From positions 1 through 32,197 of the forward strand of contig JARKQN010000119.1 in assembly GCA_029974835.1 (NCBI GenBank): a stretch of 32,197 nt of DNA. The letters run 5' to 3'. Positions 24,827-32,197 of this stretch are shown here, piece by piece (the stretch's first letter is position 1; every line of letters begins with the position of its first letter). Position numbers and translations under genes: made by a program. A model generated the notes under the pieces. The model had not been told where the DNA came from and searched no databases. It saw nothing but the letters and a program-made list of their open reading frames with translations. The stretch is from Bacteroidales bacterium (lineage in GTDB: Bacteria; Bacteroidota; Bacteroidia; Bacteroidales; VadinHA17).

Positions 24827-26200
24827 TTACATATTTATATAGTTTGTTCCATAGGGTTTTCTCTGCGGCCTCGACAACATTTTATTGGCTTCGTCATCGT
24901 TTATAAACAGTTCTTTTGCCGGATCCCATTTGAGTCTTCTTCCGAGCTTCATTGCAATGTGGGTGATAAGGCACACGGTACAAGCATAGTGCCCGATATC
25001 GACCGGCGAGATGGGTTCTTTGCGCGATTTTATGCAGTCGAGCCAGTTACCCTGCTGGTTATTGCTTACGTAGAGATGAATTTCATTTTCTCCGATTGGA
25101 GCCAGGATTTTCGGATCGCTTGCCGATAGCGGTGGATTATCCTGACCCTGTGGTATCGGGTCGCTTTCCGTTGCCCTGTAATTGCCGCGTGTAACAAAAA
25201 TCCACCCATCGGTTCCTTCATACCTTATGCCGTTTGGATATCCTCCGCTTGTGAGCATGGTTATGCCGTTGGCGTAAACAGCTTTTGCCATAAAGTCGCC
25301 GTGAACATCCCATAGTCCGGATTTCGGGAAATCAGCGACTGCTTCTATTGAAACCGGCGTAGTATGCTCGGTATCCATTCCCCACATGGCGGAGTCAAAG
25401 TGGTGCTGTCCCCATCCGGTTATCATTCCTGCACCGAACTGTTCGCATCTAAGCCATCCTGGCCTGTCAGTAATGCTGTTTTGCGGATGAACTCTCATCT
25501 CGGTGTAATACACATAAGGAGTGGAACCGAGCCACATATCGTAATTAAGGTTTTTGGGTATCGGCATCTCCGGTGCCTCGGGGCCTGAGGGATCACCCGG
25601 CAGACCAATCTTCACGGTATGAAGCTTTCCTATTCTTCCGTTTCTCACCAGCTCGGCGGCAACCCTGAACTGGGCGCTGGACCTCTGCTGTGTTCCCACC
25701 TGCAGGATGACTTTCTTACGTTTGACGACGTCAACAAGCTGTCTTCCTTCCACGACCGTCAAGGAAGTGGGTTTTTCAAGATAAATGTCCTTGCCGGCCA
25801 GCGCTGCCTCTATTGCAGGCTGGGCATGCCAGTGATCGGGAGTTGTTATCATTACGGCATCGATCGATTTATCGAGAAGCATCTCTTTGTAATCGCCGTA
25901 CATTCTGACGTTGGAATACTTGCTGTTGCCGGTCTGTTTGGTATAGAAGTCGTCGATCATCTTCTTGCCGATCTCCATTCTCCTCGAATCGACGTCGGAG
26001 CAGGCGACGAACATGCATGAGTCAAATCTGAGGGTTCCTCTTACATCTCCTGTTCCCTGTCTGCCGCAGCCTATCCATCCGATATTAATTCTGTCGCTCG
26101 GCGGGTTTTTGCCTATCACGGATGCAGGCACAATAGTGGGAATAACGATTGTTCCTGCTGCTGCAGAAACGGTGCTGGTAATGAATTTTCTTCTTTTCAT
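24827..26200 (-). CDS. Tat-exported Gfo/Idh/MocA-family oxidoreductase
   Basis: This 457-residue NAD(P)-dependent sugar oxidoreductase-like protein begins with a twin-arginine type signal (RRKFITSTVSAAAG), so it is probably folded with cofactor in the cytoplasm and exported. The nucleotide-binding motif is GWIGCGRQG (41-49), EKP is at 142-144, and GQHHFDSAMW (264-273) includes the family's G-x-H-x-x-D catalytic region with H266. Such exported members oxidise or rearrange sugars, some using a tightly bound NAD cycle to cleave glycosides. It is the first gene of a two-gene minus-strand operon with the DUF6807 gene and diverges from the LacI-type regulator across 198 bases. The exact substrate is unknown; a xylan- or glucuronate-derived sugar is inferred. 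Confidence 0.88.
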   Translation of the reverse strand: MKRRKFITSTVSAAAGTIVIPTIVPASVIGKNPPSDRINIGWIGCGRQGTGDVRGTLRFDSCMFVACSDVDSRRMEIGKKMIDDFYTKQTGNSKYSNVRMYGDYKEMLLDKSIDAVMITTPDHWHAQPAIEAALAGKDIYLEKPTSLTVVEGRQLVDVVKRKKVILQVGTQQRSSAQFRVAAELVRNGRIGKLHTVKIGLPGDPSGPEAPEMPIPKNLNYDMWLGSTPYVYYTEMRVHPQNSITDRPGWLRCEQFGAGMITGWGQHHFDSAMWGMDTEHTTPVSIEAVADFPKSGLWDVHGDFMAKAVYANGITMLTSGGYPNGIRYEGTDGWIFVTRGNYRATESDPIPQGQDNPPLSASDPKILAPIGENEIHLYVSNNQQGNWLDCIKSRKEPISPVDIGHYACTVCLITHIAMKLGRRLKWDPAKELFINDDEANKMLSRPQRKPYGTNYINM

Positions 26201-26224
26201 GACATAAGCTGGTTATAAAGGTTA

Positions 26225-26278
26225 TGGTAAATCGTTAAGCTGAAATTAAATTGTCAGATCAAAATGGTTACTCGTTAA
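26225..26278. repeat. Pair of TGGTWAMTCGTTAA direct repeats, 40 bp apart
   Basis: TGGTAAATCGTTAA (26225-26238) and TGGTTACTCGTTAA (26265-26278) agree at 12 of 14 bases with an offset of exactly 40, near four helical turns. They lie just upstream of the oxidoreductase gene and are candidate regulator sites. The core ATCGTTAA also occurs inverted at 2585-2592 upstream of susC. Confidence 0.45.
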
Positions 26279-26332
26279 AACCCCTTAAAATTATATTTTT
26301 TTATATACAAAGTGAGTTAAAAAATAGTAAAA

Positions 26333-26348
26333 TTGCAATCGGTTGCAT
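26333..26348. promoter_or_regulatory. LacI/GalR-type operator candidate
   Basis: TTGCAATCGGTTGCAT is a near-palindrome centred on CG (between 26340 and 26341), matching the GCAA-nCGn-TTGC pattern of LacI/GalR-family operators. It lies 50 bases upstream of the LacI-type gene and in the promoter gap shared with the divergent oxidoreductase gene, so autoregulation and control of the divergent operon are both plausible. Confidence 0.6.
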
Positions 26349-26398
26349 AAATTTATTTTTTCCTGGTGATATTCAAACCAGGTTAAAAGCAGGGTAAA

Positions 26399-27427
26399 AT
26401 GAAAGAAGAGAAAGATGTAACAATCTATGATATTGCTGAAAAGCTGGGTATTTCACCGTCAACAGTCAGCAGGGCGCTCAGCAATCATAAGGGTATCAGC
26501 GAAAGGACAAGACTCCGTATTCAGGATACTGCCCGTAAGATGAATTACCGTCCGAACAGGTTTGCAAGCAGCCTGAGGTTAAAGAAAACGTTAACACTGG
26601 GAGTTCTTGTTCCAAAACTGAACAGTTACTTTATGGCTTCAGTGATAGCAGGTATAGAGAGTGTTGCCAGCAGGTATGGCTATAATCTTATCATTGCAAA
26701 TTCCCAGGAGAGCGGGAAAAAGGAAGCTGAGGGGTTGTACACACTGTATAACAGCAGGGTGGACGGAATGATTGTTTCACTGGCTTATGACACCAGCAGT
26801 ATGAAGCATTTCAGCATGGTTTTGAAAAAAGGTATCCCTGTTGTTTTTTTTGACCGTGTTTCCGAATGCAATGGGTGTGCAAGAGTTTACATTGATAATG
26901 TAAAGGCCGGGTATGAGGTAACTTCACATCTGGTGCAACAGGGTTGCAGAAGGATAATGCATGTGGGAGGCAATATGCTCAGAAATGTCTACCGCGACAG
27001 ATATATTGGGTACAAAAAGGCACTCGAAGAGAGCGGTCTGGAATACAGGGAGTCGCTGGTGGTGGTTAATGATTTAACGGAAAGAGCTGGAGCAGAGGTT
27101 GCTGGAAAGATACTGAAAATGAAAGATCTGCCTGATGCAGTGTTTACCTCGAATGACACTACGGCGGTTTCGATCATTCTGAATCTTAAGAAAGAGGGAG
27201 TATCGGTACCCGGCGACATTGCCATTGCAGGATTTAACAACGAGCCTGTCAGCAGGGTAATTGAGCCCAATCTGACCACAGTGAATTATCCTGCCAGAGA
27301 GGTGGGGGAAACGGCTGCCATGACTTTGGTTAACAATCTGACATCGGAATTGAATAATACGGGGTCGGATATTGTACTAAGGCACGAGCTTATAGTGAGA
27401 GAATCATCGATGAAGAAGGCAGTTTGA
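26399..27427 (+). CDS. LacI-family transcriptional regulator
   Basis: This 342-residue sugar-responsive regulator has an N-terminal helix-turn-helix (about 7-60: VTIYDIAEKLGISPSTVSRALSNH is the DNA-reading part), a hinge helix near RPNRFASSLR, and a periplasmic-binding-protein-like effector domain (about 65-335, with FDRVS, FTSNDTTA and IAGFNNEP). Length and architecture are standard for the family. It lies divergent to the oxidoreductase/DUF6807 operon and upstream of the GH67-SDR-ManD genes, with a matching operator candidate 50 bases before its start. The inducer is probably a uronate or xylose-derived sugar, inferred only from neighbours. Confidence 0.94.
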   Translation: MKEEKDVTIYDIAEKLGISPSTVSRALSNHKGISERTRLRIQDTARKMNYRPNRFASSLRLKKTLTLGVLVPKLNSYFMASVIAGIESVASRYGYNLIIANSQESGKKEAEGLYTLYNSRVDGMIVSLAYDTSSMKHFSMVLKKGIPVVFFDRVSECNGCARVYIDNVKAGYEVTSHLVQQGCRRIMHVGGNMLRNVYRDRYIGYKKALEESGLEYRESLVVVNDLTERAGAEVAGKILKMKDLPDAVFTSNDTTAVSIILNLKKEGVSVPGDIAIAGFNNEPVSRVIEPNLTTVNYPAREVGETAAMTLVNNLTSELNNTGSDIVLRHELIVRESSMKKAV

Positions 27428-27802
27428 ATTATGGAGGTTTGCAAAATGAGGGAGTTTCTGCGTATGATGAGATCTGGTCGGGTGCGGCAGTTTTCTGAGA
27501 GGCTGGTAAGCGATTTGGCGGGTAGGAGTGAGCCGGGAGGTTGTCAGATTAGAAAAATTATCAAATAAAAAAAATTCTCAAATAAGAAATTTTATCAGGT
27601 AATAAAAATTATTAAATAATAAAATTTATCAAATAGAAATATTTTTCAAATAAGAAATTTTATCAGATAGTAAAAATTCTTAAGTAATAAGAAATATCAA
27701 ATAGTAAGAATTATTAAATAAGAAAAATTATCAAATAATAAAAAATACAAAACAGTAAAAACTACAATCCGGAACCGGCCCCGCAACCTTACGAAAACAT
27801 TA
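27428..27802. other. 375-bp intergenic region, lacI-type gene to GH67 gene
   Basis: There is no gene. The first about 110 bases are G-rich unique sequence without a clear terminator. The rest is the 17-bp tandem array described separately, then a short stretch CCGGAACCGGCCCCGCAACC (27770-27789) before the GH67 start. No TAnnTTTG promoter is obvious. Confidence 0.6.
27541..27766. repeat. Degenerate 17-bp tandem repeat, about 13 units in strict register
   Basis: The core TTATC (or a one- or two-base variant) recurs every 17 bases without an indel at 27541, 27558, 27575, 27592, 27609, 27626, 27643, 27660, 27677, 27694, 27711 and 27728, with weaker units at 27745 and 27762. The consensus unit is close to TTATCAAATAATAAAAA. 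The array fills most of the gap between the LacI-type gene and the GH67 gene and ends about 36 bases before the GH67 start. It is not a CRISPR, as there are no unique spacers between repeats. Its strong A/T content may bend DNA or act on the downstream promoter; function unknown. Confidence 0.85.
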
Positions 27803-29989
27803 ATGAACAGAAAATTAATTATTATGAAAAGCTCGTACAATCCGATAATCCTTGCCTTAATCGCCCTGTTCTCCGCTGCCACACCGGCTGCCCCTGAATC
27901 AGGGTACCGGCTCTGGCTGAGATATGACAGAATCTCCGACCCCGCAACCCTGACACTCTACCGCAAAAACATCACCGGCTTTGTAATCCCGGGCGAAAGC
28001 CCGCTTATTAAATCAGCAAGACAGGAACTCAGTACCGGTCTTTCAGGCCTGCTCGGTCAGAATATCCCTGAACTCAGAAGCCCTGCCAGATCTCCCTTTC
28101 TGATTGCAGGAACACCGGCATCGTCAAAAATTATCCGATCACTGATCCCCCCCGAGGACCTTCTGAAAACAGGTGATGAGGGTTTCATAATACGCTCTGC
28201 CATTTACCGTAAAAACAAAATTATTGTCATCACAGCCAATACCGAAAAGGGTATCCTTTACGGCTCATTCTTCTTTCTCCGCCTTCTTCAGACTCATTCG
28301 GATATCTCCGCGCTTAACATCTCCGAGGCACCCAAAACCAAAGTGCGTATTCTTAATCACTGGGATAACCTTGACAGATCGGTAGAAAGAGGCTATGCAG
28401 GTCTTTCGCTCTGGGATTGGGCCGCCCTGCCCGACAGCTTATCACCCCGCTATACCGACTACGCCAGAGCCAATGCCTCAATCGGGATTAACAGCACAGT
28501 CCTTACCAATGTCAATGCCAACGCTATGGTGCTGACAACCGATTATCTGAAAAAAGTGGCTGCCCTGGCAGATATATTCCGGCCTTACGGCATAAAAGTT
28601 TATCTTACGGCACGCTTCAGTGCTCCGGTCGAGACAGGTAAGCTAAAAACGGCCGACCCTCTCGACCCGGAAGTCATTGCCTGGTGGAAGAATAAAGTCG
28701 AAGAGATTTACAGTTATATCCCCGACTTCGGGGGCTTTACCGTAAAGGCAAACTCCGAAGGACAGCCCGGCCCCCAGAATTACAACCGTTCACACGCCGA
28801 CGGAGCCAACATGCTTGCCGATGCCCTGGCACCTCACGGCGGAATAGTGATGTGGAGGGCATTCGTTTATGACAATAACGTTCCCGACGACAGGGCTAAA
28901 CAGGCATATAATGAATTCGTGCCTCTCGACGGTAAATTCAGGGAGAATGTCCTTATACAGGTTAAAAACGGACCAATCGATTTCCAGCCCCGCGAACCTT
29001 TTCACCCCCTTTTCGGAGCCATGCCGAAAACAAATATTATGCCTGAACTCCAGATAACACAGGAATACCTGGGGGCTTCCGTGCACCTGGTCTACCTCGC
29101 ACCACTGTTCGAAGAGTGCCTGAAATCTGATACTTATGCAAGAGGAAAAGGATCAACAGTAGCTTCGGTAATTGACGGTTCTCTTTTCGGACACAGTCTA
29201 ACAGCCATGGCAGGTGTTGCAAATACCGGCAGCGCCGAAAACTGGACAGGGCATCCTTTTGCACAGGCAAACTGGTACTCCTTCGGACGACTGGCATGGA
29301 ATCCTTATGAGAAATCTGAAAAAATTGCCGAAGAATGGATCAGAATGACTTTCTCAAATAACCAGGATTGCATTGACGGAATGAAAAAAATCATGATGTC
29401 ATCGTGGGAAAACACAATCAAATATATGACTCCGCTGGGCCTTCATCACATAATGTACTCTGGTCATCATTATGGTCCGGGCCCGTGGGTGAACAGGGGC
29501 AGGCAGGATTGGACATCGGTATATTACCACCGTGCCGATTCATCAGGAATAGGATTCAACAGGACAACAACCGGCAGCGATGCCGTATCCCAATACTTCA
29601 GTCCGGTAAAAGAGATGTTCAATAATGTTGAAACATGCCCCGAAAACCTTCTGCTGTGGTTTCATCACCTGCCATGGGATTACAGAATGAAATCGGGCAG
29701 AACCCTGTGGGAAGAACTTTGTTATGAATATCACGAGGGAGTAAACGCCGTGAGACAAATGAGAAAAGAATGGCAGAAACTGCAAAACTGCACCGACAGG
29801 GAAAGATTTGAACAGGTAAGCGGACTGATGGAAAAACAGGAACGGGATGCAATAATCTGGAGGGACGGCTGCCTGCTTTATTTCCAGTCTTTCTCCAGGA
29901 AAGAAATACCATCCGGCCTTGAGAAACCTGCTTTTAATCTGAATTATTACATAAACCATAAATATACCGACATCCCGGGAATAAGATAA
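27803..29989 (+). CDS. GH67 alpha-glucuronidase
   Basis: This 728-residue enzyme removes terminal alpha-1,2-linked (4-O-methyl-)glucuronate from aldouronic acids released from glucuronoxylan. The N-terminal region has a signal peptide (M1 or, more neatly, from M8 at 27824) and a GH67N-type domain (about 35-170). The catalytic barrel (about 175-500) shows E319 in VKANSEGQPGP as the expected general acid, D393 in NGPIDFQPREP and E421 in LQITQEYLG, spaced as in characterised GH67 enzymes. The C-terminal helical domain (about 500-725) includes the conserved HHLPWDYRMKSGRTLWEEL-like segment. SDR and ManD genes follow within 11 bases each, so it heads a glucuronate operon. GH10 products from the xylanase at 763 are its natural substrate. 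Periplasmic location is inferred. Confidence 0.95.
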   Translation: MNRKLIIMKSSYNPIILALIALFSAATPAAPESGYRLWLRYDRISDPATLTLYRKNITGFVIPGESPLIKSARQELSTGLSGLLGQNIPELRSPARSPFLIAGTPASSKIIRSLIPPEDLLKTGDEGFIIRSAIYRKNKIIVITANTEKGILYGSFFFLRLLQTHSDISALNISEAPKTKVRILNHWDNLDRSVERGYAGLSLWDWAALPDSLSPRYTDYARANASIGINSTVLTNVNANAMVLTTDYLKKVAALADIFRPYGIKVYLTARFSAPVETGKLKTADPLDPEVIAWWKNKVEEIYSYIPDFGGFTVKANSEGQPGPQNYNRSHADGANMLADALAPHGGIVMWRAFVYDNNVPDDRAKQAYNEFVPLDGKFRENVLIQVKNGPIDFQPREPFHPLFGAMPKTNIMPELQITQEYLGASVHLVYLAPLFEECLKSDTYARGKGSTVASVIDGSLFGHSLTAMAGVANTGSAENWTGHPFAQANWYSFGRLAWNPYEKSEKIAEEWIRMTFSNNQDCIDGMKKIMMSSWENTIKYMTPLGLHHIMYSGHHYGPGPWVNRGRQDWTSVYYHRADSSGIGFNRTTTGSDAVSQYFSPVKEMFNNVETCPENLLLWFHHLPWDYRMKSGRTLWEELCYEYHEGVNAVRQMRKEWQKLQNCTDRERFEQVSGLMEKQERDAIIWRDGCLLYFQSFSRKEIPSGLEKPAFNLNYYINHKYTDIPGIR

Positions 29990-30000
29990 ACAGAATTGCC

Positions 30001-30768
30001 ATGGTTAAAATGTCAGACAATTTGACGGGGCAGAAGAAAACTGCCGTGATCACCGGCGGATCATCAGGAATCGGGTTTGCAGTTGCTTCCAGGCTGGCGG
30101 CCGATGGACTTACCTGCATTTTAATTGGACGAAACCGCCAGAAACTTGAAGAGGCCTGCAGAAAAACAGGCAACAACTCTTACGGCTTCCCTGCCGACCT
30201 TACGGATCTTTCATCTCTGCCTGCTCTGGTCAGGGAGATAGCTTCAAAATTCGGAAGGATCGATGTCCTTGTCAATAACGCCGGTATTCATCTTAAGAAA
30301 CCGGCCCTCGAAGTTACCGATGAAGAATATCAGAGGGTTATCCTTACCAACCAGACTTCAGTATTTGTGCTTACAAGGGAAACAGCAAAGATTATGGCAG
30401 CCGCAGGAGGAGGGTCCGTAATAAATATCAGCTCGATGGCCTCACATTACGGCCTGCCGGGCGTAATTGCCTATGCAGCTTCCAAATCGGCTGTCGAAGG
30501 AATGACCAGATCACTGGCTGTTGAACTCGCCCCGTATAACATCCGGGTAAACTGCATTGCTCCGGGTTTTATTAAAACTGATATGTCTTCCTCAGCCCTT
30601 GATTCTGATCCGTCAAGAAAAGAAAGAGTATTGGCCCGCACACCGATGGCAAGGCTGGGTAAGCCTTCAGAAGTCGCTGATGCAGTATCCTTCCTTGTTT
30701 CAGAAGCTGCATCTTTTATTACAGGAATCGTTATGCCTGTCGACGGAGGAAATTCAATTGGCTTTTAA
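30001..30768 (+). CDS. SDR oxidoreductase, probable D-fructuronate/D-mannonate oxidoreductase
   Basis: This 255-residue classical short-chain dehydrogenase has TGGSSGIG (18-25) for NAD(P), NNAG (92-95), and the catalytic S145, Y158 and K162 (YAASK). The C-terminus IVMPVDGGNSIGF is typical of the family. It lies 11 bases after the GH67 gene and 11 bases before mannonate dehydratase. The missing step between glucuronate isomerase product (fructuronate) and ManD is reduction to mannonate, so I infer that this SDR does it, as an alternative to UxuB. Gluconate 5-dehydrogenase-like activity is the main alternative. The family is certain, the substrate is not. Confidence 0.85.
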   Translation: MVKMSDNLTGQKKTAVITGGSSGIGFAVASRLAADGLTCILIGRNRQKLEEACRKTGNNSYGFPADLTDLSSLPALVREIASKFGRIDVLVNNAGIHLKKPALEVTDEEYQRVILTNQTSVFVLTRETAKIMAAAGGGSVINISSMASHYGLPGVIAYAASKSAVEGMTRSLAVELAPYNIRVNCIAPGFIKTDMSSSALDSDPSRKERVLARTPMARLGKPSEVADAVSFLVSEAASFITGIVMPVDGGNSIGF

Positions 30769-30779
30769 AATTTAACTTT

Positions 30780-31988
30780 ATGAAAATAACAGACGCAAGG
30801 GTAATAGTGTGTTCTCCCGGAAGAAACTTTGTGACTCTTAAAATTTTCACAGACCAGGGTATTTACGGTCTGGGTGATGCCACTCTTAACGGAATGGAGA
30901 AAAGCGTTGCAACTTATCTCACCGAGTATTGCATCCCTGCACTGATCGGAAAAGACCCGGGGAATATCGAAGATATCTGGCAATATTTCTACCGGGGAGT
31001 TTACTGGCGCAGAGGGGCCGTTTCCATGACTGCAGTATCTGCTATTGATATGGCGCTTTGGGATATTAAGGCGAAATTGCTCGATACACCTCTGTATAAT
31101 CTTCTGGGAGGAAGAAGCAGGGACAGGATACTTGTTTATGCACATGCCAACGGGGCAAACCTCGGCGAAGCGGTTGAAAACACTGCCAGGGAGGTGGAGA
31201 AAGGTTTTAAAGCGGTAAGGGTCCAGTGCGGTATTCCGGGCGTAGGTAATGCTTATGGCGTGGTAACGGATAAGAAACCGTATGAACCGGCTAAACGGGG
31301 ATTACCTCCCGAAGAAATCTGGGATACTTCGCTTTACCTTAATTATATTCCGAAGGTATTCGGTAAGATAAGGGAAGTCTTTGGCAATGACCTGCATCTG
31401 CTTCACGACGTTCACCACCGGTGTACCCCCATTGAGGCTGCCCGCCTAGCTAAAGAACTCGAACCTTTCCATCTTTTCTGGTTGGAAGACCCTGTTGCCT
31501 GCGAACTGCAGGAGAGCCTGAGGCTTATCAGACAGCACTCAACCACGCCGGTGGCTGTCGGAGAGGTGTTTAACTCAGTTTTCGATTATACCACGCTCAT
31601 TACAGAACAACTGATAGATTACATCAGGATGCCCCTCTCACATGGCGGCGGAATTACTCACCTTCAGAAAGTTGCCGCCTTTGCTTCATTCTATCATATT
31701 GCAACGGGTTTCCATGGAGCGACCGACCTGTCACCGGTCACCCTGGCAGCAGCAATACATTTCAACACGGCGATAAATAATTTCGGAATACAGGAATATA
31801 TGCCCCACAGTGAGGTAGTGGGAGATGTTTTCAAAACCAATTATAAATTTGAAAACGGATTTCTTACCATTGACGATTCCCCAGGGATAGGGGTTGATAT
31901 TGATGAAAAAGCAGCGGCCAGATATCCTTACATCACGGCACGACTGCCTGTGAACAGGAAATCGGACGGAACTCTCTTTAACTGGTGA
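30780..31988 (+). CDS. manD: D-mannonate dehydratase, ManD family (enolase superfamily)
   Basis: This 402-residue enolase-superfamily enzyme dehydrates D-mannonate to 2-keto-3-deoxygluconate. Metal ligands are D210 (HDVHH), E236 (WLEDP) and E262 (VGEVF). Catalytic partners are R147, Y159, H212, H312 and E339. From memory these positions coincide with the numbering of the characterised Novosphingobium ManD, which is also 402 residues. The N-terminal capping domain is about 1-125. Related family members have low promiscuous activity on gluconate, so specificity is inferred from the operon with GH67 and the SDR. It is the last gene of the operon; the downstream 209 bases hold no gene. Confidence 0.9.
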   Translation: MKITDARVIVCSPGRNFVTLKIFTDQGIYGLGDATLNGMEKSVATYLTEYCIPALIGKDPGNIEDIWQYFYRGVYWRRGAVSMTAVSAIDMALWDIKAKLLDTPLYNLLGGRSRDRILVYAHANGANLGEAVENTAREVEKGFKAVRVQCGIPGVGNAYGVVTDKKPYEPAKRGLPPEEIWDTSLYLNYIPKVFGKIREVFGNDLHLLHDVHHRCTPIEAARLAKELEPFHLFWLEDPVACELQESLRLIRQHSTTPVAVGEVFNSVFDYTTLITEQLIDYIRMPLSHGGGITHLQKVAAFASFYHIATGFHGATDLSPVTLAAAIHFNTAINNFGIQEYMPHSEVVGDVFKTNYKFENGFLTIDDSPGIGVDIDEKAAARYPYITARLPVNRKSDGTLFNW

Positions 31989-32117
31989 CACCGGTTTGCT
32001 TAGTGCCCTGTGATAAAATCAGACAGGTCTTTGAAAGTATATTAATTTTCATTAGTATCCGGATAAAAACCCGCAATCCGAAAAGTAGCTGTTCCTTATT
32101 ACTCCGGTTCAACACGA
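31989..32117. other. Non-coding stretch after manD
   Basis: There is no gene with support. A small open frame overlapping this stretch runs into the inverted repeat and has low-complexity proline/arginine codons there, so it is not called. No classic terminator with a T tract was seen directly after manD. Confidence 0.6.
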
Positions 32118-32191
32118 ACTCACCCCCTCAATCCCCCTCTCTACGCCGTAGAGAGGGGGAAGCCTGAGCCTTGCGAAGGCAGGGGGTGAGT
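32118..32191. repeat. Nested inverted repeat (REP/MITE-like) near the right end
   Basis: ACTCACCCCCT (32118-32128) pairs with AGGGGGTGAGT (32181-32191). Inside, a 13-bp stem TCCCCCTCTCTAC (32132-32144) pairs with 32148-32160 around a 3-base loop, and a smaller GCCT/AGGC stem (32162-32165/32177-32180) follows. The whole could fold as a three-way junction. Elements of this form are dispersed in Bacteroidota genomes as far as I recall. The window ends 6 bases later, consistent with a contig break at a repeat. Confidence 0.8.
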
Positions 32192-32197
32192 ACATGA

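Noticed and set aside
24725-25129. Plus-strand open frame of 134 codons
   Set aside because: It is antisense to the DUF6807 and oxidoreductase genes, whose own family motifs are clear.
27541-27766. CRISPR array
   Set aside because: The 17-base units are back-to-back and degenerate, with no unique spacers and no cas genes in the window.
31985-32167. Short open frame after manD
   Set aside because: It runs into the inverted repeat, has no domain character and starts inside the manD stop region.

Overview
The window looks like chromosomal DNA of a free-living, probably anaerobic or facultative member of the Bacteroidota (Bacteroidales-like). The evidence is a SusC/SusD pair with a DUF3823-type lipoprotein, a secreted protein with a type IX-secretion-like C-terminal domain, many starts without a clear Shine-Dalgarno sequence, and a Bacteroidetes-type TAnnTTTG box upstream of the xylanase. 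Both ends of the window lie in or near hairpin-rich repeats. Contigs often stop at such places, so this may be a whole contig.

Layout. (1) 1-735: a structured repeat built partly from tRNA sequence, an intact tRNA with a CAT anticodon, a small GIY-YIG nuclease gene, and a second copy of the repeat that ends in a duplicated tRNA 3' end. (2) 763-8748: a polysaccharide utilisation locus, with a GH10 xylanase on the minus strand and, divergently, susC-susD-DUF3823 ending at a strong terminator. (3) 8928-20025: a signalling block with four histidine kinases, three stand-alone response regulators and one secreted protein. It carries six receiver domains in all. (4) 20239-23920: a tight four-gene corrinoid/C1 operon of corrinoid protein, methyl-THF:corrinoid methyltransferase, MetV-MetF fusion and MetH-activation-like protein. 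(5) 23914-26200, minus strand: a DUF6807 protein and a Tat-exported Gfo/Idh/MocA oxidoreductase. (6) 26399-31988: a LacI-family regulator, a strictly phased 17-bp tandem repeat, a GH67 alpha-glucuronidase, an SDR (probably D-fructuronate/D-mannonate oxidoreductase) and a mannonate dehydratase. (7) 31989-32197: non-coding DNA with a nested inverted repeat.

How it fits together. GH10 cuts glucuronoxylan into short aldouronic acids, the usual substrates of GH67. SusCD would import the products. GH67 frees (4-O-methyl-)glucuronate and xylo-oligosaccharides. The SDR and ManD would carry glucuronate-derived fructuronate through mannonate to 2-keto-3-deoxygluconate. The LacI protein is the obvious local regulator. 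The kinase block may sense an external signal and control its own promoters through a shared TGTAGG...TACA motif.

The most intriguing idea is that the C1 operon sits inside a locus whose substrate carries an O-methyl ether on glucuronic acid. A corrinoid route that strips this methyl group and passes it to tetrahydrofolate would explain the linkage. It is only a hypothesis: no substrate:corrinoid methyltransferase and no ATP-dependent corrinoid activator is visible here, and a split methionine-synthase-like system is the main alternative. The second point of interest is the tRNA-fragment/GIY-YIG arrangement at the left end, which looks like a minimal mobile or homing unit.
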